The position numbers and the translations under genes were made by a program. 64,000 nt of DNA from assembly GCA_046350655.1 (NCBI GenBank), contig JAXMAB010000005.1, forward strand, positions 1 through 64,000. Reading direction: 5' to 3'. The notes below the pieces were generated by a model, which saw only the letters and a list, made by a program, of their open reading frames with translations, searched no databases and had not been told where the DNA came from. This stretch comes from JAEUHO01 sp046350655 (GTDB lineage: Bacteria; Planctomycetota; PLA2; JAEUHO01). Shown one piece after another: positions 24,128 to 32,324 of the stretch; positions within the stretch are counted from its first letter, which is position 1, and each line of letters starts with the position of its first letter.

Positions 24128-26446
24128 CTACCACGCCGCCGACGCCCGCTCGCGCCCGGCGGGGCGCGAGGCCGGCGCGCGCGGCGCGGGGTCGTCCGCG
24201 ACGGCGCGGTCGTACGACCAGCCGGTCTTGAGCCCGAGCACGAACCACGCGAGGGCCGCGACGCCGCTCAGGAAGACCGTGTCGCCGACGATCCGGAGCC
24301 AGCGGAGCGTCGGGAGGACGCCCGACTGGAGGAACTCGGCGCTCCGCGCGTACCAGAGGCCGCGCTCGACGCTCGCCCGCGCCTGCAGGAGGCCGACGGG
24401 GAGGAGCGAGAACAGGACCATGGCGGCGAGGCCGAGGTTGAGGGCGAAGAACGCGTAGCGGAGCGGCCCCTCGCGCCACGGGCGGCCCGCGGTCAGCCGC
24501 CGCAGGACCAGCAGGACGAGGCCGAGCGCCAGCAGGCCGTACACGCCGAACAGCGCGGTGTGGCCGTGGACCGGCGTCGTGTTGAGCCCCTGCACGTAGT
24601 AGAGGGCGATGGGCGGGTTGATGAGGAAGCCGAACAGGCCGGCCCCGACGAGGTTCCAGAACGCGACGCCGGCGAAGAAGCGCAGCGGCCAGCGGTAGGC
24701 GCGCATCCACGGGGCCGCGCGCTCCTGCCGCAGGGTGTCGATGGCCTCCTTGCCGAGGAACACGAGGGGCACGACCTCGAGCGCGCTGAACGTCGCGCCC
24801 ACGGCCATCACCGAGACCGGCGTCCCGCTGAAGTAGAGGTGGTGGAACGTGCCCGGGATGCCCCCCACCAGGAAGATGGACGTGGACGCGAGCACGCTGC
24901 GCGTCGCGCTGGTGGCGCGGACGAGGCCCATGCGGGAGAAGATGAACGCGAGCGCGGCGGTCGCGAACACCTCCATGAACCCCTCGACCCAGAGGTGGAC
25001 CACCCACCACCGCCAGTACTCCATCACGGAGAGGTGCGTGCGGGCCCCGAAGAAGAGGCCGGCGCCGTAGAACAGCCCGATCGCCGCGGCCGAGCCCGCG
25101 AACATCGTCACGAGCGGCCGGCGGTCGTCGGCGCCCCGCAGGGCGGGCCAGAGGCCGCGCAGCATGAGCACGAGCCAGAGCCCGAGGCCGACGAACAGGG
25201 CGATCTGGAACGCCCGGCCGAGGTCGACGTACTCGTACCCCTGGTGGCCGAACCAGAAGCCCGTCACCGGGCCGAACCACTGCTTCACCGACGCCCACTC
25301 GCCCGCGAGCGAGCCCGCCACGACCAGCAGCAGGGCGACGAAGAGCGCGTTGACGCCGAACCGCTGCAGGCGCGGCTCGCGGCCGCCGACCGCCGGGGCG
25401 AGGAAGAGGCCCGCGGCCAGGAACGCCGTCGCGATCCAGAAGACGCCGGTCTGGAGGTGCCACGTGCGGGTCACCGCGTACGGCAGCCACTTCCCGAGCG
25501 GCAGCCCGAAGAACGCGTCGCCCTCGACCGTGTAGTGCGCGGTGAGCGCGCCGAGGGCCACCTGCACGACGAAGAGCGCGATGACGACGCCGCAGAACTT
25601 CCCGACGGCGCGCATCGAGGCCGTGGGGCGGATCGCGTCGAGCGGGTCCGTCGGCGGCGGCACGGGCGGGGCCTCCTCCGCGCGCCGGGCGTGGAACCAG
25701 GCGAGGAGGGCGATCCCCGCGAGGAGCAGCACGATGCTCGCGACCGACCACAACACGTTGGCGCCGGAGGGCGCGTTCCCGACCAGGGGCTCGTGGGGCC
25801 AGTTGTTGGTGTACGAGACGTCGCTGCCCGGCCGGCGCGCCACGCACGCCCACGAGGTCCAGAAGAAGAACGTGGTCATGGCCGCGCGCCGCGCCGGGTC
25901 CGCGACGGCCGCCTCGTGCAGGGCGTAGTCGCGCCGCAACGGCGCCAGCGCCGGGTCGTCGCCGAACAGCGCGAGGTAGTGCGCGGCGGTGCGCGCGATC
26001 GCGGCCGCCCGGGCCGACGACACCGTGAGCGTGCCCGTCGCCGGGTCGAGGCGGTTCTCGCGCATCTCGCGGGCCACGCGGGCCGCGAGGGCGTCCCGGG
26101 CCTCGACCGGCAGGTCGGCGAACGGCGCGCCGTGCACGGTCCGCGCGAGCTCGTCGGTCAGGGCGACGGTCTCGCGGTGGAGCCAGTCCGCGCTCCAGTC
26201 GGGGGCCTGGTAGGCGCCGTGGCCCCAGATCGAGCCGACCTGCTGCCCCCCCATGCTCTGCCAGGCCTGTTGGCCGTCGAGGATCCCCTCGCGCGTCGCG
26301 AGCACGCGCCCGGTGCCCTCCTCGACGACCCGTTCGGGGATGGGCGGCGCCTGGCGGTAGATCTCCCGGCCGAAGAAGCCGAGGAGGCCGAACGCGCCGA
26401 CGAGCACCGCGACGAGGACGTACGAGAGCCGGCGGGTGGAGGACAT
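24128..26446 (-). CDS. norB: Quinol-dependent nitric oxide reductase (qNOR)
   Basis: 772 residues, the usual qNOR length. It has an N-terminal membrane helix (LSYVLVAVLVGAFGLLGFFG) and a periplasmic domain of about 200 residues with GQQAWQSMGGQQVGSIWGHG and TNNWPHEP, then about 13 membrane helices. Heme and FeB ligands lie in TWHLQTGVFW, HLWVEGFMEVF (His plus the conserved Glu) and FHHLYFSGTP, with a final His in TTPVHGHTALFG. It reduces NO to N2O with electrons from quinol and needs no cytochrome c partner. Its ATG overlaps the stop of the di-iron gene by one base (TGATG). Controlled by the sigma-54 promoter and NorR. Confidence 0.95.
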   Translation of the reverse strand: MSSTRRLSYVLVAVLVGAFGLLGFFGREIYRQAPPIPERVVEEGTGRVLATREGILDGQQAWQSMGGQQVGSIWGHGAYQAPDWSADWLHRETVALTDELARTVHGAPFADLPVEARDALAARVAREMRENRLDPATGTLTVSSARAAAIARTAAHYLALFGDDPALAPLRRDYALHEAAVADPARRAAMTTFFFWTSWACVARRPGSDVSYTNNWPHEPLVGNAPSGANVLWSVASIVLLLAGIALLAWFHARRAEEAPPVPPPTDPLDAIRPTASMRAVGKFCGVVIALFVVQVALGALTAHYTVEGDAFFGLPLGKWLPYAVTRTWHLQTGVFWIATAFLAAGLFLAPAVGGREPRLQRFGVNALFVALLLVVAGSLAGEWASVKQWFGPVTGFWFGHQGYEYVDLGRAFQIALFVGLGLWLVLMLRGLWPALRGADDRRPLVTMFAGSAAAIGLFYGAGLFFGARTHLSVMEYWRWWVVHLWVEGFMEVFATAALAFIFSRMGLVRATSATRSVLASTSIFLVGGIPGTFHHLYFSGTPVSVMAVGATFSALEVVPLVFLGKEAIDTLRQERAAPWMRAYRWPLRFFAGVAFWNLVGAGLFGFLINPPIALYYVQGLNTTPVHGHTALFGVYGLLALGLVLLVLRRLTAGRPWREGPLRYAFFALNLGLAAMVLFSLLPVGLLQARASVERGLWYARSAEFLQSGVLPTLRWLRIVGDTVFLSGVAALAWFVLGLKTGWSYDRAVADDPAPRAPASRPAGRERASAAW

Positions 26447-27066
26447 CACGACCTCCCCGCGCGCGCCGCGCGCAGCACCCGGGGGAACAGCAGCTCGTTC
26501 TCGACGCCGATGTGGAGGAGCAGGTCGCGGTCGAGCGTCGCGAGCTGGCGGTAGAGCTCGTGCCAGGTCGGGCACGCGTCGGGCGGCGGGCGGTAGGCGT
26601 CGGTGCGGCGTCGGAGCCCCGCGAGCACCTCGAGGGTCGTGTCGTGCTCGCCCCGCATCACCGCGACGGGCATGGCGAGGTGCGGGAGCGCGCCGGCGCG
26701 GATCATCGGGAACAGCACCTGCTCCTCCTTCGCGAGGTGAGGGAGCAGCTCGTCGCGCAGCCCGACGAGGGTCGTCGTGAGGTCGGCGGCGCGCGCCGCG
26801 TGGTCGGCATGCGCCGCGTCCACGCGCGTCGAGAGCGCGACCACGTCGTCGAGCTGCCGGCGCAGCGGGACGTGGAAGTGGGCCTCGATGCGGTCGCAGA
26901 GCGCGGACGGCTCGAGGCGGAGCCAGAGGTCCGCGGTCGTCGCGGGGCCGACGGCCGCCGCCGGGTCGAGCGGAAGGAGCGTGGCGGACGGGCCCGGCGA
27001 GGGGCGCGACGAGCAGGTGCACGGGGACGTGTCGGGTCGGGGGATCGAGCGAGCAACGGCATCCAT
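26446..27066 (-). CDS. Hemerythrin-like di-iron protein of the RIC/YtfE type
   Basis: 206 residues. After a Pro/Cys-rich leader (PCTCSSRPSPG) the hemerythrin domain begins at about residue 55. His/Glu ligands: H63/H65 (IEAHFHVPLR), H86, H110 with E114 (LLPHLAKEE), H141 (RGEHD), H185 with E189 (LHIGVENE). This matches the YtfE/ScdA/NorA family, which repairs nitrosylated iron-sulfur clusters or buffers NO. The N-terminal DUF542 with its CC pair, usual in ScdA, is missing. First gene of the operon with qNOR, transcribed from a sigma-54 promoter 30-45 bp upstream. Confidence 0.85.
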   Translation of the reverse strand: MDAVARSIPRPDTSPCTCSSRPSPGPSATLLPLDPAAAVGPATTADLWLRLEPSALCDRIEAHFHVPLRRQLDDVVALSTRVDAAHADHAARAADLTTTLVGLRDELLPHLAKEEQVLFPMIRAGALPHLAMPVAVMRGEHDTTLEVLAGLRRRTDAYRPPPDACPTWHELYRQLATLDRDLLLHIGVENELLFPRVLRAARAGRS

Positions 27067-27095
27067 GGGGAATCTCCGGAGGACACCCCCCTTAC

Positions 27096-27110
27096 GCAGG
27101 CCGCGATCCA
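27096..27110 (-). promoter_or_regulatory. Sigma-54 (-24/-12) promoter of the nor operon
   Basis: On the minus strand TGGATCGCGGCCTGC has the invariant GG-N10-GC spacing of -24/-12 elements, with the -24 motif TGG kept. It lies 30 bp before the ATG of the di-iron gene and downstream of the NorR-type inverted repeats. A sigma-54 activator (norR) is divergent, which supports the call. Confidence 0.65.
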
Positions 27111-27121
27111 CATCGAAAACC

Positions 27122-27192
27122 GTTGTGGCAAAACGACTTACGACGGAGCGTTGCGATCTGCGCAACACCTCGACCGTTGCTATGATCACAAC
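27122..27192. promoter_or_regulatory. Putative NorR operators, inverted repeats GTTG-N9-CAAC
   Basis: Two 17-bp elements have exact GTTG...CAAC arms, at 27150-27166 and 27176-27192; a third, weaker element (GTTG...CGAC) begins at 27122. Centres are about 26-28 bp apart. Known NorR regulators bind three sites upstream of a sigma-54 promoter in this way. The site nearest norR ends five bases before its start codon, so NorR may repress its own gene. Confidence 0.6.
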
Positions 27193-27197
27193 ACGTT

Positions 27198-28769
27198 ATG
27201 AACAAGACAACCGATGGCGACGACCTCGTCCTGGGCCTCGCGTTGGACCTCACGGTGGCGCTGTCCACGGAGGACCGCTACCGCCGCGTCGTGGCGGCGG
27301 TGCGCCGCGCGCTGCCCTGCGACGCGGCCGTCCTGTTCCGCCTCGACGGCGACGACCTCGTGCCCGTGGCCGCCCACGGCCTCGCGCCGGAGGCCCTCGC
27401 CCGACGGTTCTCCCGGCGGGCGCACCCGCGCCTCGACGCGATCTGCCGCTCCGACGGCCCGACCAGCTTCCCGCCCGACTCGCCGCTGCCCGACCCGTTC
27501 GACGGCCTCCTCGCGGCGGACCCCGACGCCACGCGCCACGTGCACTCGTGCTTCGGCGCGCCGCTCCGCGTCGAGGACACCCTCGTCGGCGTCCTCACGG
27601 CGGACGCGATCGACCCCCGCGCGTTCGCCGAGGCCGACGCCAAGACCCTCCGCACCCTCGCCGCGCTCGCCGGGGCCGCGATGCGCACGTCGGCGCTGAT
27701 CGACGCGCTCCGCACCGAGGCCCAGCGGCAGGAGCGCGTCGCCCGCGACCTCCTGCGCGACGGCGAGCAGCGGCACGGCGGCCACCTGCTCGGCGAGTGC
27801 GCCTCGATCCGCCGCCTGCGCGACGAGATCGCCCTCGTCGGCGGCACCGACTTTCCGGTGCTCGTGACGGGCGAGACCGGCGTCGGCAAGGAGCTCGTCG
27901 CGCGCGGGCTGCACGCGGCCTCGCGTCGCGCGGACCGCGCGCTGATCTACGTGAACTGCGCCGCGCTCCCCGAGAGCGTGGCGGAGAGCGAGCTGTTCGG
28001 CCACGTGCGCGGCGCGTTCACGGGCGCGGACCGCGAACGGCCGGGGAAGTTCGAGGTCGCGGACGGCGGGACCCTCCTCCTCGACGAGGTCGGGGAGCTG
28101 CCGCTGTCGGTCCAGCCGAAGCTGCTCCGCGCGCTGCAGCACGGCGAGATCCAGCGCGTGGGCTCCGACCGCGCGCTGCGGGTCGACGTGCGGGTCGTCG
28201 CGGCCACGAACCGCGACCTCGAGGCCGAGGTCGCCGCGGGGCGCTTCCGCGCGGACCTCTTCCACCGCCTCGACGTGTATCGCCTGCGCGTGCCGTCGCT
28301 CCGCGACCGCGCCGACGACATCCCGCTCCTCGCCGGCTGGTTCGCCGACGCGACCCACCTGCGGCTCGGCACCGGCCCCGTGCGCTGGACCGCGTCCGCG
28401 CGGGCGACCCTCCGCCGCGGGACGTGGCCCGGCAACGTCCGCGAGCTCGAGAACGTCGTGTCGCGGGCCGTCCTGCGGGCGTCGGCCGAGGTGCCCCGCG
28501 GGGCACCCGTCGTGCTCGAGGTGCGCCACCTGACGGATGCCCCGCCGGCCGGCGACGCGAGGCCCGCCCCGCCGCCCGCGCCCGTCCACGCGCCCCTCGC
28601 GGGCCGCACGCTCCGCGAGGCGACCGAGGACTACCAGCGCGCGGCGGTGCGCGCGGCCGTCGCGGGCCACGGCGGGAACTGGGCCGCCGCCGCGCGCGAC
28701 CTCGGGATGCACCGCAGCAACCTCCACCACCTCGCGCGCCGCCTCGGGCTGCGCGAGCGGCCCCCCTGA
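27198..28769 (+). CDS. norR: NorR-type sigma-54-dependent NO-responsive activator
   Basis: 523 residues. GAF domain about 10-175, which holds the non-heme iron that senses NO in NorR. AAA+ domain with Walker A GETGVGKE (225-232), the sigma-54 contact loop GAFTGA (272-277), Walker B LLLDEVGEL, and arginine-rich sensor segments. Fis-type helix-turn-helix at the C-terminus (NWAAAARDLGMHRSNLHHLARR). No Shine-Dalgarno is visible at the ATG, which follows an operator closely. Divergent from the operon it is expected to activate; the intergenic DNA contains the enhancer sites and promoter it needs. Confidence 0.93.
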   Translation: MNKTTDGDDLVLGLALDLTVALSTEDRYRRVVAAVRRALPCDAAVLFRLDGDDLVPVAAHGLAPEALARRFSRRAHPRLDAICRSDGPTSFPPDSPLPDPFDGLLAADPDATRHVHSCFGAPLRVEDTLVGVLTADAIDPRAFAEADAKTLRTLAALAGAAMRTSALIDALRTEAQRQERVARDLLRDGEQRHGGHLLGECASIRRLRDEIALVGGTDFPVLVTGETGVGKELVARGLHAASRRADRALIYVNCAALPESVAESELFGHVRGAFTGADRERPGKFEVADGGTLLLDEVGELPLSVQPKLLRALQHGEIQRVGSDRALRVDVRVVAATNRDLEAEVAAGRFRADLFHRLDVYRLRVPSLRDRADDIPLLAGWFADATHLRLGTGPVRWTASARATLRRGTWPGNVRELENVVSRAVLRASAEVPRGAPVVLEVRHLTDAPPAGDARPAPPPAPVHAPLAGRTLREATEDYQRAAVRAAVAGHGGNWAAAARDLGMHRSNLHHLARRLGLRERPP

Positions 28770-28808
28770 CCCGCGTCCCGCCGACGCGAGGCCCGCTACG
28801 ATCCGGGG

Positions 28809-29315
28809 ATGGACGTCCCGGCCCTCGTCGCCCGTCTCGAGTCGTTCCCCGACGCCGTGGACGCGCTCGTGCGCGGCCTCGACCTCGCCGCGTGGCGCTG
28901 GCGCCCCGCGGACGGCGGCTGGTCGGCCCTCGAGATCGTCGGGCACCTGCGCGCGGAGGAACGCGACGACTTCCGCGTCCGGCTCGGCCTGCTCCTGCGC
29001 GACCCCGCCGCGCCGTGGGCCCCCCTCGACGCGGAGGCCGCCGTCACCGTGGGCCGGTTCCAGGAGCTCGATCCCGCGACCACGCTCGCCGCGTTCCGCG
29101 CGGAGCGCGCGGCGTCCGTCGCCTGGCTGCGCACGCTCGACGCGCCGCGCTGGGACCACGCGCGCGCGACGCGCGACGACGGCCCGTTGCACGCCGGCGA
29201 CCTGCTCGCGTCGTGGGTCGCCCACGACGCCCGGCATCTCGGGCAGCTCGCGAAACGCCTGCACGGGCTCGCGGCCCGCGACGGCGCGCCGTTCTCGGTG
29301 CGGTACGCCGGCTGA
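28809..29315 (+). CDS. DinB-family protein
   Basis: 168 residues forming a four-helix bundle. The WSALEIVGHLRAEERDDF segment contains the first metal histidine and SWVAHDARHLGQLAKRL the pair HxxxH at the C-terminal helix. DinB proteins bind a divalent metal and include thiol transferases and damage-inducible proteins; the substrate is unknown. It begins 39 bp after norR in the same direction, with a dispersed repeat copy in between, so read-through transcription is possible. Confidence 0.8.
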   Translation: MDVPALVARLESFPDAVDALVRGLDLAAWRWRPADGGWSALEIVGHLRAEERDDFRVRLGLLLRDPAAPWAPLDAEAAVTVGRFQELDPATTLAAFRAERAASVAWLRTLDAPRWDHARATRDDGPLHAGDLLASWVAHDARHLGQLAKRLHGLAARDGAPFSVRYAG

Positions 29316-29363
29316 CCGCGGGCCGGGCCCGCCCCGCGCGCCCCGTCCGGCCCACGGGCCCCG

Positions 29364-31301
29364 TCAGGCCACGGGATGCACGAGCCGCGCGATCGACGTC
29401 CGCAGCGTCTCGACGGTGACCGGCTTGCTGACGACGAGGTCCACGCCGGACGGGCACTCCCCCGCCGCCTCCATCATCGACCCGAACCCCGTGAGCATCA
29501 GGATCGGGAGCCGGGGCCGGACCGCCTTCACGTGGAGCGCCAACGCGTCGCCGTTCATGCCCGGCATGGCGCGGTCGGTGACGACGACGTCGAACGGCTC
29601 GGCCTCGACCAGCCGCAGCGCCGTCGCGCCGTCGGCCGACTCCCGCACCTCGTGCCCGTCGAGGCGGAGGTACTCGCCGATCACCCCGCGGACGCGCTCG
29701 TCGTCGTCCACCAGGAGCACGCGGCGGCGGGCCGGCGTCGAGACCGCGGGCGCGGGGGCCGCGGCGGCGACCCGCCTCGTCGCGCCGGGCACGGGGAACC
29801 GCAGCGTGAACGTGGTGCCGCGCGCGGGCGCGCTCTCGACGTCGACGTGGCCGTCGTGCCGCTGCACCACCCCGTAGACCATCGATAGGCCGAGGCCCGT
29901 GCCCCGCGCGCCCTTCGTGGTGAAGAACGGCTCGAAACACCGCGAGCGGACGGTCTCCGACATGCCGACGCCGGTGTCGCGCACCACGAGGACGACCTCG
30001 CGGCCCTGCGTCGAGGTCTCGACGGTGATCCCGCCGCCGTCGGGCATCGCGTCGACCGCGTTGAAGAGGAGGTTCGTCAGCGCCTCGCGCAGCTCCGCCG
30101 CGTCGCCCGCGATCGCGGGGACGCGGCCGAGCCGCGTGCGCACCTCGATCGTCACGCCCTTCGCCTGCTGCTCGGCCTGCCAGCGCGGCTGCGTGAGCCC
30201 CACCGCCTCCGTGACCACGCGGTCGAGGTCGACGGGCGCGAGCGCCTCGCCGCCGGCGCGGTGGCGGTAGAACTCGCGCAGCCGGTCGACGACGCCGCCG
30301 GCATCGCGCGCCGCGGTGTGGATGAGGCGGATGTGCCGGAGCGCCGTCTCGCGGTCGGCGAGCCGCGCCGGGTTCGCCAGGAACAGCTCCGAGAACCCGA
30401 GGATGCACGCGAGCGAGTTGTTGAAGTCGTGCGCGATGCCGCTCGCCATGGTGCCCAGCGCCCGCAGGCGCTCCTGGCGGACGTCGCGCTCCTCGGCCGC
30501 CTCGAGCTCGGCGAGGGCCCGCGACAGCCGCGCGTTCGCGTCGCGCAGCGCCTGCGCGGCCGCGTTGCGCGCGCTCACGTCGCGGACCGTCGCCACGAGC
30601 GCGGGCGCCGCGTCGAGCTCGATGCGCGCGACGTTCACCTCCGCGTCGAACGACGACCCGTCGCCCCGCGTGCAGGCCTGCTCGAACGTCCGCCGCCGCG
30701 GCGTCGCGCCGGCGTCCGCGTCCCACCACGCGGGCTCCAGCGCGAACGGCGAGCGGGCGAGCAGCTCGGCGCGGCCGCGGCCGAACATCCGCTCGGCGAC
30801 CGCGTTGCAGTCGAGGACCGCGTCGCGTCCGAGCAGGAACACGGCGTCGTTCGCGCCCTCGAACACCGCGCGGAACTTCCGCTCCGACGCCGCGAGCGCC
30901 GCCTCCGCCGCGCGCCGCTCCGTCACGTCGCGCGAGTTCACGACGATCCCCGCGATCGACGGCTCGTCGAGCGCGTTCTTCCCGACGCTGACGAGCGTGC
31001 GCCAGCCGCCGAGCTTGTGGCGGAAGCGGAACTCCGCGCGGCGCACCGAGTGCGGCGCGCTCAACGCCTCGAGGAACGCCGCGCGCAGCCCCGCGACGTC
31101 GTCGGGATGCACGAACTCGAAGGCGGACCGCCCCACGAGCTCCTCCGGCGCGTACCCGACGCTCGCCTCGGCCGACGGGCTCTCGAACGTGATCGTCCCG
31201 TCCGGCTCGACGATCGTGATGATGTCGGTCGAGTGCTCGATGAGGGCGTGGATGCGCCGGTCGTCGAAGGCCTCGTGCGGCGATCGCGGGGTCGCGACCA
31301 T
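29364..31301 (-). CDS. Hybrid sensor histidine kinase (PAS-PAS-HisKA-HATPase-REC)
   Basis: 645 residues, GGAGGGAG before the ATG. No membrane helix, so a cytoplasmic sensor. PAS 1 at about 16-130 (HSTDIITIVEPDGTITFESP), PAS 2 at about 140-260 (FEGANDAVFLLGRDAVLDCN). Phospho-acceptor His in GIAHDFNN, N box LTNLLFNAVDAMPDGG, G boxes DTGVGM and GTGLGLSMVYG. C-terminal receiver with acidic pocket VLLVDDDERV, phospho-Asp in VVVTDRAMPGMNG and Lys in VVSKPV. No partner regulator adjacent. PAS ligands unknown. Confidence 0.92.
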   Translation of the reverse strand: MVATPRSPHEAFDDRRIHALIEHSTDIITIVEPDGTITFESPSAEASVGYAPEELVGRSAFEFVHPDDVAGLRAAFLEALSAPHSVRRAEFRFRHKLGGWRTLVSVGKNALDEPSIAGIVVNSRDVTERRAAEAALAASERKFRAVFEGANDAVFLLGRDAVLDCNAVAERMFGRGRAELLARSPFALEPAWWDADAGATPRRRTFEQACTRGDGSSFDAEVNVARIELDAAPALVATVRDVSARNAAAQALRDANARLSRALAELEAAEERDVRQERLRALGTMASGIAHDFNNSLACILGFSELFLANPARLADRETALRHIRLIHTAARDAGGVVDRLREFYRHRAGGEALAPVDLDRVVTEAVGLTQPRWQAEQQAKGVTIEVRTRLGRVPAIAGDAAELREALTNLLFNAVDAMPDGGGITVETSTQGREVVLVVRDTGVGMSETVRSRCFEPFFTTKGARGTGLGLSMVYGVVQRHDGHVDVESAPARGTTFTLRFPVPGATRRVAAAAPAPAVSTPARRRVLLVDDDERVRGVIGEYLRLDGHEVRESADGATALRLVEAEPFDVVVTDRAMPGMNGDALALHVKAVRPRLPILMLTGFGSMMEAAGECPSGVDLVVSKPVTVETLRTSIARLVHPVA

Positions 31302-31680
31302 GGGACTCTCCCTCCGGGGACCGATCTCGACGCAAGCCCGATGCCACGCGTCGCGCTCCCGGGGCCGGGTCGTCACGCGGGGCAACCGTTGCGTCGCGTC
31401 GGCCTCCGGTGGCGGTCGAGGCGGGGGTACGCGAGGCCCGGTGGCCTGCGTGCGCCGCGTCCGACGGGCCTCGGGTGCGCATCCTTCGCGCTCCCCGGGG
31501 CGGATTCCTCGCATCCCCGGTGCCGGTATCCCTCGGAACCCGTCGCGATTTCGCGCCCCTGTGTCCTCGGGGATCACCGTGACGGCGAGGCCCGGCGCAC
31601 CGCGAACCGCGCGCGTGGGGCGCCTCGCGATGCGCCCCGCGGTAGGATGACGGGCTGCACACGAGGGGTCCGGCGCGGCG
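31302..31680. other. 379-bp intergenic region with two dispersed repeat copies
   Basis: Contains core copies at 31431-31442 (TACGCGAGGCCCGGTGG) and 31585-31595. It separates the divergent kinase and zinc-ribbon genes and must hold their promoters, but I cannot point to a convincing -35/-10 pair. Confidence 0.5.
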
Positions 31681-31941
31681 ATGCTCCCGTTCTTCCACGC
31701 CCCGGTCCGATGGAGGCGGCGCGTGCCGCCGCCGCCCGCGTGCGCCACCTGCGGCGTCGCGTTCGCGACGCCCGGCGACACCTGCGCGCACTGCGGGGTC
31801 CCGCGGCCCGGGTTCGGCGAGGGCGCGGCCCCGGCCGGCGCGCCCGACCGGGAGCGCCGCGGGGGCGGCGTCGTGACGGCGCTCCGATGGCTGACCTTCG
31901 TGAGCCTGTGCCTGCTCGCGCTCTCGCAGTGCCGCCGCTGA
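31681..31941 (+). CDS. Small zinc-ribbon membrane protein, 86 residues
   Basis: Two CxxC knuckles (C21/C24 in CATCG, C35/C38 in CAHCG) form a zinc ribbon. A Gly/Ala/Pro linker follows, and a hydrophobic helix near the C-terminus (VTALRWLTFVSLCLLAL) would anchor it in the membrane with the ribbon in the cytoplasm. GAGGGG lies about 12 bases upstream of the ATG. No named family recognised. Confidence 0.6.
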   Translation: MLPFFHAPVRWRRRVPPPPACATCGVAFATPGDTCAHCGVPRPGFGEGAAPAGAPDRERRGGGVVTALRWLTFVSLCLLALSQCRR

Positions 31942-32019
31942 CGTGCCGGGGCGGACCATGGCCCCGGCCGCGGCGACGCCGCGCGAGCGCGTCGGCCGAC
32001 CGTCGCGTATGTTCCTCCG

Positions 32020-32298
32020 GTGCCGACCGTCGAGCTGACCAGCCACCTGTACGCGTTCTTCCCCGCGCTCGCGGGGCGGGAGCTGCGGGTCGAGGCCTCG
32101 ACGTTCGGCGAGGTCGTCGCGGCGTTGGAGCGCCTCGCGCCCGGGTTCGCCTTCTACGTCTGCGACGAGGCCGGGCGGATGCGCCAGCACGTCATCGCCT
32201 ACGTGGGGAACGAACGGGTCAAGGACCGAGGGACGCTCCGTGACCCCGTCGCACCGGACGACCGCGTCCTCATCGTGCAGGCGCTGAGCGGCGGCTGA
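32020..32298 (+). CDS. MoaD/ThiS-like ubiquitin-fold protein
   Basis: 92 residues from a GTG. The beta-grasp fold shows as ELTSHLYAFFPALAGRELRV, a helix FGEVVAALERLAPGF, and LRDPVAPDDRVLIVQALSGG. It ends in Gly-Gly, the tail adenylated and thiocarboxylated by E1-like enzymes in sulfur-carrier proteins. No MoaE, ThiG or E1 gene is nearby. The next gene, 26 bp on, encodes an Asp-box propeller; I recall this pair side by side in other bacteria, which suggests a common but undefined role. Confidence 0.8.
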   Translation: MPTVELTSHLYAFFPALAGRELRVEASTFGEVVAALERLAPGFAFYVCDEAGRMRQHVIAYVGNERVKDRGTLRDPVAPDDRVLIVQALSGG

Positions 32299-32324
32299 AC
32301 CCGCCGCGGCGCCCGGAGACCCCC

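Noticed and set aside
28777..28800. Repeat near norR considered as a terminator
   Set aside because: Its sequence is a variant of the dispersed repeat (GACGCGAGGCCCGC) and has no stable stem of its own.
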